Shown here: positions 1 through 9,800 of the stretch, piece by piece
How the letters are laid out: every line of letters begins with the position of its first letter
Position numbering within the stretch: the first letter of the stretch is position 1
Source: Bolinopsis microptera
Taxonomy: Eukaryota; Ctenophora; Tentaculata; Lobata; Bolinopsidae
Reading direction: 5' to 3'
NCBI RefSeq assembly: GCF_026151205.1
Contig: NC_087077.1
Location: 4,712,001 to 4,776,000, forward strand
DNA: 64,000 nucleotides
The notes under the pieces: generated by a model
Told to the model about the DNA's origin: nothing
Database searches by the model: none
What the model saw: the letters and a program-made list of their open reading frames with translations, nothing else
Translations under genes and position numbers: made by a program

Positions 1-32
1 AAACTGGGTGATACAGTCACCAAAAAAAAATA

Positions 33-126
33 CTAAGTATGATAAGTTAATAAATTAAATGTGGTCTATAAAACTACCACTAAGTATAATAGGTCAATAA
101 ATTAAAAGTGGTTTATAAAACTACCA
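33..126 (-). repeat. Two 47-base tandem units in the LINE 3' UTR
   Basis: Two adjacent copies share the motif ATAAATTAAA followed by GTGGT and TATAAAACTACCAC. They differ at a few positions. Short tandem units near the 3' end are common in CR1/L2-type LINEs. Confidence 0.6.
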
Positions 127-262
127 CTGTGGGAACCCCTTCTCCAGTTAAAACATGTCAGTCATGTGCAAAATCAATCAGAATGGTAAGGTGGTAAAAA
201 AGGGAATATCTTTTCGATACATCAATTATATATGCCTCAGATTTAAAAGAATTAGAAGTTAC

Positions 263-3238
263 TTAGTTATCGGCGACTATGATTGCAGTGTAAAATTTGT
301 CATATGAATTGTCGACGGTATAATTAGGGTCTGTTGTTATAGATGATAGTAGCTGTTTCTTATACGAATCACTAAAGCTTTTAACATCGGGCAGATTTCG
401 TAGATCTGTTGGAACATTATTCCAACATTTTGCCCCCAAGTATTGAAAGTTTTTATGTGATGTTGATCTATTGACATAAAGGTTGCAGCTTTCGCCGCTC
501 CTACTACCTCCTGATATGTAACTAAATTTGTTCATAAAGTTTGTAGGACAATTGTCATGGATGATTCTAAACATATAATTTGACAGATGGAGTTGTCGTC
601 TAAGATGGAGTGGTAACCATTTCATGTCTCTATAAACATTAAGGCTGCTCTCTGTTTTTGGAACGTTGAGAGCTATTTTGGCTACCTTTTTGTACAGAGT
701 GTCAAGTTCAGCAAGTTTTGTCTTGCCAGCTCTACAATAGATCGTGTCTAAATAATCGAATTGTGGCAACATGAGTGCATTGGCAAACATTTTCCTATAT
801 TTAATGGGTAGCAGTGCTTTACTTCTATACATGGCACCAATTCTCTTCATGACCTTCCTAATAATATAATCTACATGGCTTTTGAAGTTTAATTTACTAT
901 CTAGAATGAGGCCAAGATATTTTGTCTCTTTGCACTCCTTGATTGTGAAAGTTACCTCATTACAATCAATGGTTATTTCATCATGTTGGTCAACAGAATC
1001 AAACAATAGGAATTCAGTCTTCTTTTCATTGAGTGATAATTTATTAACACTGAGCCATTTAAAGATTGTCATAAGTTCTATTTTCATGTTTATAAATGTG
1101 CTTCTGCAGGTTTGATCAAAGAATAGTGCACCATCATCTGCAAATAGATAGGGCTTAGATAGGTTACAGGCATAAATGATGTCATTTATGAAGATACTAA
1201 ATAATATAGGCCCAATGATGCTTCCTTGTGGTACACCACTCAGAACTTCTAAAAATGAGCTTAGATTGCCATTGATCCTAGTGCATTGATATCTACAAGA
1301 TAAGAAGTTCTTAAACCAGGTTAAAGCAATGCCACCAATTCCATAATATGCCAATTTTTGAAGCAATATTTCATGATTCACTGTGTCAAAGGCCTTCTTA
1401 AGATCAAGAAAGATGATTCCTGGTTTATAAGACTTAGATTTACTCATATATATTTCGTCCATCAGATCGTACATCAGATAAGTTGTGGAGTGATTTTTCC
1501 GAAAGCCATATTGATGCCGGATGAAAAGTTTGTTCTCTTCCATGTAATCAGTGAGTTGCTTGCCGACAAAGTATTCTATAAGTTTTCCTACAAGTGGAAG
1601 GATGGATATTGGCCTGTAATTATTAGGATCATCTTTCATTCCTGCCTTATGGATGGGAGTTACTCTAGCTTTTTTACAAAGGGTTGGTACAACACCTGTA
1701 TTAAGGCTCAGATTGACAATGTGGGTCAGTGGCTCAACTATGTGTGGTACAGCTTGCTTAAGTAAAAATAGAGGCACATTGTCATATGAGGCCTTGTCAT
1801 TCTTGAGCGTTTCGACATACATTAGGATATCAGTTTCATTTATTTCTTGGAATCTATCAAATGAGATATTAGAAGTTCTAGGAGGTAAAAAATCAGTAAA
1901 ACTAACTCTTTCAATATTGGGGGCCTGATTTTGTAATCTTGATCCAACATTTGCAAAATGAAAGTTAAATAGCTCAGGATCATTCTCATTGATAGTTTGA
2001 CAATTAGTTGTACCAGGGGTCATATTTGATGCCAGTTTGATAGTTTTCCATATCCCTTTAAGATCATTCTTGGCACTTTTAACTTGTAGATCATCGATTA
2101 CATTAGCCTTTTTGCAGGTTTTAGCTAATTTATTTCTAATATTTCTCTGAATCTTGTAGCAATCCCAGGCCTCATTACACTTTATACATTTGCTACATGT
2201 ACCACATTTATTGCAATTTCCATTGTCTCTCTTATCCTTCTTTTTACGGAATTTCTTTAGAAGAAAATGTGTATGATTAATGGCATATAAAAGTTCAGTA
2301 GAAGGTTTATGTATGAACTTTTCATGCCTTTCTATGGTCTTGCAAGGGAAGAAGGTTGCATATGCCTGTTCAATATGATGACAAAGGCCAGCTGTGATAG
2401 CTTCAACATCTGTACTTTCCAATAGTGGACTGTAATCAGAACAGGTGTCTAGATAGTCTAAGAATTGTTTAACATTACGTTTACAATGATTTCTAATTTC
2501 AACCTTATCAAATTTAGGAGCTATAGGTACTTTACAATCTATCTCACACATAATAGCTTGATGATCTCCAATACGTTCATCAAGAACAGAAGATTGGACA
2601 AAATCTGCATAACAGTTAGTGAATATTACATCAATAGTAGTCTGGGTAACATTGTCTCCACGTTTAGCAACTCTAGTTATCCCTTGAATGGTTTGAACTA
2701 GATTGTAACATCTCAAGGTCATATCTAATTTTTTGTACTGGGTGGATGAGATATTATTCTGGTCAATGTTTATATCCCCAATCCAGATAACCTTTTTCCC
2801 ATTCAATTTTTTCATGCAAAAATGAATGTATTCAATAAAGTTATCAACACTGCAATAATTTCCAGAGCGATAGAAGCAGCAAACATTGATCTTGCTATTC
2901 TTAAGCTTCACCCATAATGCTTCAATGTTATCAAGCTTACTATCCATAACTAATTCTGTGTAAGCTAGTTTTTTGTTTATCATTAAGCCATAACCACCCC
3001 TAGAACTGTTTGGCCTGTCGCATCGCATAAGGTTGAAGGAGGAAGGAATATTTATGGTGTCTGTGTCAATAGTATCATTAAGATTCATCTCATTTAGGGA
3101 AAGTATGTCTAATTTATGATCTCTAATAAGTTGGGAAAGTTCATTACTTTTAGCTAAATTGAGAAGCCCTCCTTGAATGTTACAATGACCAATGCAGAGG
3201 TTGTGAAACCTATCAGCTGCATTATTAAAATTTGTCAT
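263..3238 (-). CDS. LINE ORF2: APE endonuclease plus reverse transcriptase
   Basis: This is a 991-residue ORF2 of a non-LTR retrotransposon, intact from start to stop. Residues 13-235 form an APE-type endonuclease, which nicks target DNA to prime reverse transcription. The visible catalytic motifs are LNEM (Glu50), IGDINID (Asp155, Asn157) and IGDHQ (Asp225, His226). Residues about 515-790 form the reverse transcriptase, with YRPIS, FLDLKKAFD (Asp612), SGVPQGS and the FADD active site (Asp701, Asp702). No RNase H domain follows. Length and layout fit the CR1/L2/Jockey group, but the clade cannot be fixed by eye. Between the two enzymes, residues 342-360 carry five cysteines at CxxC spacing plus Cys360, a possible zinc-binding region. 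ORF1 lies 156 bases upstream in the element's own direction. The absence of stops or frameshifts suggests a recent copy. Confidence 0.95.
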   Translation of the reverse strand: MTNFNNAADRFHNLCIGHCNIQGGLLNLAKSNELSQLIRDHKLDILSLNEMNLNDTIDTDTINIPSSFNLMRCDRPNSSRGGYGLMINKKLAYTELVMDSKLDNIEALWVKLKNSKINVCCFYRSGNYCSVDNFIEYIHFCMKKLNGKKVIWIGDINIDQNNISSTQYKKLDMTLRCYNLVQTIQGITRVAKRGDNVTQTTIDVIFTNCYADFVQSSVLDERIGDHQAIMCEIDCKVPIAPKFDKVEIRNHCKRNVKQFLDYLDTCSDYSPLLESTDVEAITAGLCHHIEQAYATFFPCKTIERHEKFIHKPSTELLYAINHTHFLLKKFRKKKDKRDNGNCNKCGTCSKCIKCNEAWDCYKIQRNIRNKLAKTCKKANVIDDLQVKSAKNDLKGIWKTIKLASNMTPGTTNCQTINENDPELFNFHFANVGSRLQNQAPNIERVSFTDFLPPRTSNISFDRFQEINETDILMYVETLKNDKASYDNVPLFLLKQAVPHIVEPLTHIVNLSLNTGVVPTLCKKARVTPIHKAGMKDDPNNYRPISILPLVGKLIEYFVGKQLTDYMEENKLFIRHQYGFRKNHSTTYLMYDLMDEIYMSKSKSYKPGIIFLDLKKAFDTVNHEILLQKLAYYGIGGIALTWFKNFLSCRYQCTRINGNLSSFLEVLSGVPQGSIIGPILFSIFINDIIYACNLSKPYLFADDGALFFDQTCRSTFINMKIELMTIFKWLSVNKLSLNEKKTEFLLFDSVDQHDEITIDCNEVTFTIKECKETKYLGLILDSKLNFKSHVDYIIRKVMKRIGAMYRSKALLPIKYRKMFANALMLPQFDYLDTIYCRAGKTKLAELDTLYKKVAKIALNVPKTESSLNVYRDMKWLPLHLRRQLHLSNYMFRIIHDNCPTNFMNKFSYISGGSRSGESCNLYVNRSTSHKNFQYLGAKCWNNVPTDLRNLPDVKSFSDSYKKQLLSSITTDPNYTVDNSYDKFYTAIIVADN

Positions 3239-3394
3239 CTTGTGAATCTTATTAATTCACAATGGAATGAATAAAAGTTGTAAAGTTGTGTTTAAACTAA
3301 AAAAACAGAATAAAAGCAGGTTGTATTTGTCTGGATGTCGTACTGTAAAAATAAAACTGATGGTAGGAGTGTTATGTCAGTATTCAGCAGTATT

Positions 3395-5047
3395 CTAATG
3401 GTGTGCATGATACTTCAAGTGCCTTGCTAATTTAACTATGCCATAATCATTGAGATGGACATTATCCTCTCCATAACTACTAAAAAATGACGATTTTCTA
3501 AAGCCTTTCTTATCACTAAACAAGAAACGATTTGTCTCGGTTGAGAGCAGTTTTACATAGGTGTATTTTCTTTGCAGATTTGATATACACTCATTGATAT
3601 CAGTTATAACCTTGTTTCTGGAGAAACTCTCCCGAGGTAATAAGTTAACAATTTTAATATCAGCTCCAGGTGCCCACTTGTGAAGGAAAAGTACAAGTTT
3701 TTCAATACAATTGTTTGTAAAGTCAAGAGCTCTAGCATCACCAGAAAAACTATCAGGGCACAGAAGTTTAGTCCTCATGTTGCGAGGGCTGTTCAGGATA
3801 GAGTCCACGTCATTTGTACCACACATAAGTACAATGCTTTTCACATTATTGGTATTAAGAGTGTCTTTTCTTACATCTGATTGAAACCGTTCATTGATTG
3901 CATTGGCTGTGGCACCAGGGTAGCTGAATACATGTGCCTCATGATGTTTGGACGATAGCTTTTCTCCCTCTAATTTGGAGAACATACTAGAGCTAATGTA
4001 GACACACGAAGATTTACCAGAATGTTCTATTGATCTAGTCTTAGGGGCCGAGGGTTCGGTGTTCTTAACTTGACTGGAAACATCAGACAGAGTAGATAAG
4101 GTTGCGCTGCCATCAATTAGGCGCAGAGTAATGCTTATTCTCATGGTTTCAGACTTGTCCTGGATGAGGCTGTGTTCAAAGCTGGTCTGGGATTGTCTGG
4201 TCATATTCATTATGTCACCATGGGAGAGGGTGAGGTCAGCAATATGAGCTCTAAGTTTGGATCTGAAGCTTAGGACTCTAGTAGCCCCTAAAGAGATGGT
4301 GGAGATCATGGAGCCTGGTGAAATTGACCTCTCGTCATCCGAGTGAAAGGGAATTCCTTGCTGACCATTTCTATACTTGGTAATCATAGCACTATTGAAT
4401 TTCAATTTTGGGAACTGTGAGCGTAAGCGTTCTAAAATAGACTTTAGGTATGGATTGTCTGCTACTGGCCTTGTGTTATGAAAGCCTCCATTGTAAGCGT
4501 AGGGAAAGTCCCCGTAATATGCAACTGCCCTATTCTCAAACTTATGAGTATAGTGGGTTTCTATATCTAACTTGGCAGTGTCAACAAACTGAAAAACTCC
4601 TCGACTCAAATCTTGGTATGGATTGATAGAGTTGGTCACATCATTGTCACCATTTACAGAGTGTTTGGGATTTTCCAAATTGATAATTTCTGCTGAATGT
4701 TCACTGTCTTCTGCTAATTTGGATAGCTCTTGGGTTAACTCAGAAACAAGATGCGAGGATGACCTATTACTGAGGGGAACATTGATAGACTGTTCACAGT
4801 GATCAGGTACCTGGGGCAACACAGGGATAAGTGAACCATCGCTGAGGGGAACTTTGAGTGCACTGTCACTTTCTGATAATTGTTTATAGAGAAAAGAAAT
4901 TTGCCGACGAAGACTATCATTCTCTCTTAATAGAGTTAAACAATTTGAACATTTATCAGTAGGACAAGAGCCGTTGCTGGGGAATTTAACAGAATTCCCT
5001 CGATATCTCAGATTGTAATGTCTTGAGCCAACTGGTATTCTAGACAT
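3395..5047 (-). CDS. LINE ORF1 with AlkB dioxygenase and SGNH esterase domains
   Basis: This 550-residue ORF1 precedes the endonuclease/RT ORF of the same element. Residues 33-60 hold a CxxC pair and a short heptad-like stretch that may be a coiled coil. Residues about 150-312 match the AlkB family of 2-oxoglutarate/Fe(II) dioxygenases, which demethylate alkylated nucleic acid. The iron ligands are visible as HSD (His235, Asp237) and His292, and the RxxxxxR signature is Arg303 to Arg309. Residues about 345-548 look like an SGNH hydrolase: serine-rich block at 352-354, Gly378 in YPGA, GTND (Asn412) and DNVH (Asp528, His531). Esterase-type ORF1 proteins are known in CR1/L2-like LINEs. The added AlkB domain is the odd part. 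Both enzyme signatures look complete, so activity is plausible but is inferred. Confidence 0.9.
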   Translation of the reverse strand: MSRIPVGSRHYNLRYRGNSVKFPSNGSCPTDKCSNCLTLLRENDSLRRQISFLYKQLSESDSALKVPLSDGSLIPVLPQVPDHCEQSINVPLSNRSSSHLVSELTQELSKLAEDSEHSAEIINLENPKHSVNGDNDVTNSINPYQDLSRGVFQFVDTAKLDIETHYTHKFENRAVAYYGDFPYAYNGGFHNTRPVADNPYLKSILERLRSQFPKLKFNSAMITKYRNGQQGIPFHSDDERSISPGSMISTISLGATRVLSFRSKLRAHIADLTLSHGDIMNMTRQSQTSFEHSLIQDKSETMRISITLRLIDGSATLSTLSDVSSQVKNTEPSAPKTRSIEHSGKSSCVYISSSMFSKLEGEKLSSKHHEAHVFSYPGATANAINERFQSDVRKDTLNTNNVKSIVLMCGTNDVDSILNSPRNMRTKLLCPDSFSGDARALDFTNNCIEKLVLFLHKWAPGADIKIVNLLPRESFSRNKVITDINECISNLQRKYTYVKLLSTETNRFLFSDKKGFRKSSFFSSYGEDNVHLNDYGIVKLARHLKYHAHH

Positions 5048-5869
5048 AGTTTATCACAAAAAGATGCTACTGTTCGAAATTTAGTTAATGATTACAGTAC
5101 CTTTGTAGCACTCCGGAGGATAAGGATAAGTGATGTCTGATAATCTTTAGGTGATAGATGGGAGTAAACTGCTTTAAAAACCGATGTCTGATAGTCCTTA
5201 GGATGTCTTTAAGATAACTTTATCGTGCAACAACCATTTACATTGACATACAACCTGTAATGGTCGTTACATTTACCGAGGCATTAGTTCCCACTGGGGG
5301 TCCTCAATAAATGTAATAGATTTGTAGTGTTGTAATTAGTTTAAAACTAAAAACGATAGATGGGTCTCATGTTTGGTCATTGGTGTCCACCTTTTTTCCT
5401 CGGTACCCTCTTAGAGCAATAAAAGTTGTTTTCAACATTGCAAATTTTATCCTCGTTCTCACATGCACTAAATAACATTTAAAATTAAAAGTGTTTTAGT
5501 ATAATGTCTCTGTTGATATGAATAGGGAGTTTGAATAGGTAATAAGTATCATAGCACAGCAACAATCATTTAACAGCACTTGTTCGTCCATTAAAACCAA
5601 ATTATTTGACTTTTTAGAATAAAACCAGCCCACCTCATCATGGTTGCAATTCCTCAAAATTGATCAGTCCATGACGCTTGTTTTAATGTAATAAAGGAAG
5701 GATAAAATTATTATGTCAAATACCCTGTCAGAACTCAAGTTGACTCAGAGGGCTTTATCATTGCGGGTTTAAATAATGGCGGGTTAAAATATGGCGTAGT
5801 TTCCGAAAAACTGCCAAATTTAAACCGCTATAATTAAACGAACTAAGGTAGGTACCCTTGATAGTATAT

Positions 5870-5899
5870 AATCTTTGCTTTACTAGTAAAGCAAAGATT
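5870..5899. repeat. Perfect 30-bp palindrome
   Basis: Two 15-base arms mirror exactly around ACTAGT, with no spacer. The sequence could extrude as a cruciform or be the centre of a decayed inverted-repeat element. Confidence 0.8.
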
Positions 5900-5980
5900 T
5901 TAATACATAATGTATTAAAGGAAGTGATTTCTCTCCGTGGAGACGAAGTGCAAGAAAGAACTTCGTTAATATTAGAGAGT

Positions 5981-5996
5981 GGGGGGGGGGGGGGGG
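5981..5996 (+). repeat. Poly-G tract (16 G)
   Basis: A run of 16 G is followed by ATTTAGGGGGTGCC. It is one of several long G or C homopolymers in this window. Confidence 0.9.
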
Positions 5997-6849
5997 ATTT
6001 AGGGGGTGCCAAATCGTCATATGAATATTGGACAATTTTGAAAAACTTAAATAAAACACTAGCTAAACTGTGCGTTTTGTTCTAGAGATTTTTTCGAGAT
6101 TCTACTGGCTTATTCTCTAAAATCACCTGATTTGTCCAATTTAACGTTTCCAATATGAGGGGGAAGGGGTGCCAACAGGGGGTGCTTCTTTGGCAGGGGG
6201 GTGTCAACATGCAATGTTATGACTTATGCCATTGCCATCTAAAGATTGAGCACTTGTTTGGGGCGACTGCGGCTGCATACTATCATTACTGACTTGTTAA
6301 TTTCATAATAAACGTCAGCTAACGCTCAAGTGCTCTTAATTTTACACTCAAGAGCCATGCAATTGAACTGAACCCATGCATGTTAAGCCCTATTTCGGGA
6401 ATGAAATGGCCGCAGTAATTGGGGTTGGCTATAAATTGGGGCTTGGTATATCAAGCCTCAAAGTTTTACTGTACTATGATTGATACAAGGGGAAATAAGA
6501 TATCTGAATGGGGATTATCAAATTAGACATTGACATTTTTTAAAAGGGAAAGTAAATTGATTTTTAGTAGTATGAAAGGTTCTGAAAGATTATACCCAGA
6601 CTTAAACAAATATTATTATCAAAGTTTATTTACTAGGCACTAGAATGTGAGATCTGGTCATGATATAGAGGGTGAATGGAGTGGGGTTCAGGATGAATTC
6701 TGAAGACTCAACAGCCCCTAACAGCCAATTTACTTTTCACAGGTAGCTGCTGATTGATATTGTTTTATTGATATACTTTACTGACCTGCAAGAAAGTATT
6801 CATCCTGTTTCTTCATTTGCTTTGACTGTAAACAACAAAAATGTTCCAG

Positions 6850-9800
6850 AATTCACGGATCCAGAATACGATTGAGCAATAGCAGTAAAACAGCAACCAG
6901 GCTTGAAGCAGCAAAGTTCTACGATAATGGAGTTGTGTACTCTGCCCTACCACTTTCAGGACATGCTAAATTTGTTGTCCAGGTATGCAGAGAAGTATCT
7001 AATGTTTTACTGAAACTTTTGTTTTATAAATAAATCTATCTAAAATTACAAATTTATGTGTTTCTTTCTAAAATTATTAAATCATTCAAAATGATAAGTT
7101 ATTTTATGTCCAGGCCCAAGAACTTGCAGTTGGATGGAGTGGAAGTTTTAAAATAGGAGTGATTCTCATTTCACCCGAGGTCTTCAAAGATGGTTTCCAA
7201 CCACCAAGGTATGATAAATGTTTTAAGTTTAGTAACCAAATGGTATTCCTAACACATCTTAGGTTCCTGGGGATTTGAGATTATTTTTTCATGATAATGG
7301 CCTGGCATAACCACCTTCTGTTTAACAGCCCAATCTAATTGTGATTAGTATATCGTCTCAATGTTTCCCACCGTAGTTCATCCAGTCGGTATTGGTTGAC
7401 ACAAGAGCGTTTTGTAACTGAATGTTGCTTCCCCTTCCTTCATCGGTACCGGTAACTAACTCGCTCACCTCACCAGCCATTGTACATTGTATATTGTACA
7501 TTGTATATTGTACATTGTACATTGTATATTGTAGTACCATTACCTTTCTGTAGATGTATACTGTATAGTTGCAAAGTGCGCTAGTAAACATTGCGGGGTA
7601 TGTTGCACTGCTTACTTTCTTATCCATGCATTCTTACTCAGTTTCACTGTTCACTCAATGCATCATAACCTAGTAAATGGTATAGTGGTTGGAGCATGAG
7701 CATTAAGTTTACTATTTGTAAATAAATACTCATTTCGAAGCATCTTATGTGGGAACTTAATCTGTAATTTATGCTATTGTCATGGCAGCCAAATACTAAA
7801 CCTGTATGATCCCACATCCAGAAAGTTTTAAATTTCCTCACAGTTTAATGTTTCCCCAAAAAAATGTACAAAATTTCGGCCACAATCCAAAATTTCGCCT
7901 TCTGGATGTGGGTGTATGACGTTTGGTGGCTGTGCATGTGTTATTATATCATGTTAACAGCATGTAACAATGCTGGAAGCAGCAAGGGTGTCCAAACCTT
8001 TAAATATAGGATTAACTGTCTTGCTAGTTGCTGGGAACATTGAAAGTATTTAATAATTTCATAAGAATGTTACATCAGTTGCTGTCTGCTGGGTTTGTTT
8101 TTAGTAAATATAACTCGGCTGGCAGGGAGGTAATATGCACATTTCTATGCAGTTATTCCTACTTTTAGCGATCTGAACTTAATAATACAGGGTGGGCCAA
8201 AAGTCAGTACCCATACGTTGGCCTTTATAGCTCAGTCACTGAGTGCCCAATTTAAATACTTCTTTCTGGTATGACTTAGTACCACCACTGGTTCGAGGAA
8301 TTTGTCAACTCGAAAAATATTCGCGTTCATTTTTTTCAAATGGAGGTTCATTTTCACATTTAATTGATAGTTTGGATAGTCGGATCAAGCTAAATGTTAT
8401 TGAATTGTGTTTGGCCATTCGAATTACGTTTTTCCTGAAGGAATTAGAACTGTAGCTTCTCAGATGACCGAGATATGAAGCATAACGAGTTTATTCATTA
8501 CGTGTGATCAGGTGATTGGTTTACCTAATCACGTGATAAGGTGACCCCGTTAACTACCCCGTTAAACATTATGGGAATTGTTAAGGGTGCCCAATTAAGG
8601 TGTCGTGTCACGGTGTCACATAATCACCCAGTCAATTTTGTTAACGAGATACAGAAAATGCTTGATAACTTCGTCATTTCTAATCCGTTTTGCCTCATGT
8701 TTTTAGATCATATGCAACATTTGATAATCTACAGTCTCTGGAAAAATTAGGCGTTCAGCATGTTCAGAGAAAACAATATAGGTGTTTTAATATTGAATGG
8801 GCGTGGTCTAAAATATTCGAATTTTCAAATTTTGACGACGGAATCCTCGAACCAGTAAGTACAGTATGCCATCTGCAAAGCAACAGCTCTCAAATATGAA
8901 ACACGGCGGAGCTATTAAGGCCAATGTATGGGTACTGACTTTTGGCCCACCCTGTACATTTCCTCAATCCTCTATAATCTACAAAATTCATATACAGAAA
9001 TCAGGTTTCTTTTCCCATAAGTCGGTCTCTTGAAATGACTATTGGGGCTGCACTGTTAATATTAGTATGATTCTTTTTCCATTAGTGCTCCTTCACTGCA
9101 ACAACATAAAATCAATTAAAAAACCTCAAAGCTGAGAGCAGATAAATAAATAACACTCATTTAAAAGTTTACCCAACAAATGTGCATATCCTCTCTCTCT
9201 CTTAGCATTACGTCACATGTTAGTTACATGATCACTCCAGGTACTCTCCAGCTATGCCTCACTCGTGGGTCTGGAGCAGTCTGTCACTGCATGTCGGACA
9301 GGACCTCAAGATATCTTACGGGTCTGTTAACTTGGAGGATCTCAAGAAGGTGGGTTTAACAATTAAATGTTACATTTCAGAGTGATATCTGATATCTCTA
9401 AATTTAGAGATACGTGATAATGTGAAATTTGAAGATCATAACGAAATGATAGAACTCACTACTCAGAAGTCAGAATACACCATTAAAATGTAATATACTG
9501 AACTGTATTAGTGTATTTATCACAATACTGGGTATCTCTTGTTTGAATTACATTAAATTAACATACTTATGTTCACTTGTTACGTGCAGTAGGAAATATA
9601 CAGGGGGGCCGGGGGCAAAAGTCAGTGCACTGCAGTGTAGGTTGTCTTGTGGAGAAACGTGTGCTATACTATTAAAATAACCAATTAAATACATGATCAC
9701 AAACTTAGCATTAATGTGTATAACCCTCGTTTTGTCGTCAAGTAATGTAGTTTATGAAAACTTACTGTATCACTTAAAATGCTCTATAAATATTTCACGG

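Larger units (their letters stand above)
1..5400 (-). mobile_element. Non-LTR retrotransposon (LINE), near full length
   Basis: ORF1 (5047 to 3395) and ORF2 (3238 to 263) lie head to tail on the minus strand, separated by 156 bases. The 3' untranslated part runs from 262 towards position 1 and contains two imperfect copies of a unit of about 47 bases (roughly 33-79 and 80-126). The 5' untranslated part extends upstream of 5047. A change to ordinary sequence near 5400 is a guess, since no target-site duplication was identified. The true 3' end may lie just inside or just outside the window. Confidence 0.75.
5750..6849. other. Gene-free stretch with palindrome and poly-G tract
   Basis: No gene is supported here, apart from the possibility that the missing first exon of the NEURL2-like gene lies somewhere upstream of 6850. 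The stretch holds a perfect 30-base palindrome (5870-5899) and a 16-base G run (5981-5996). The remaining sequence is AT-rich with no recognisable feature. Confidence 0.5.

Noticed and set aside
882-2701. Plus-strand frames under the LINE ORF2
   Set aside because: They are shadows of the long minus-strand coding frame.
8287-8296. GGTTCGAGG resembling a tRNA B box
   Set aside because: No matching A box or cloverleaf could be drawn, and it lies within a MITE.
8243-8899. Several 69-70 codon frames, repeated in part at 37810-38010
   Set aside because: They lie inside the mariner-type MITE, are not conserved as a set between its two copies and contain no transposase motif.
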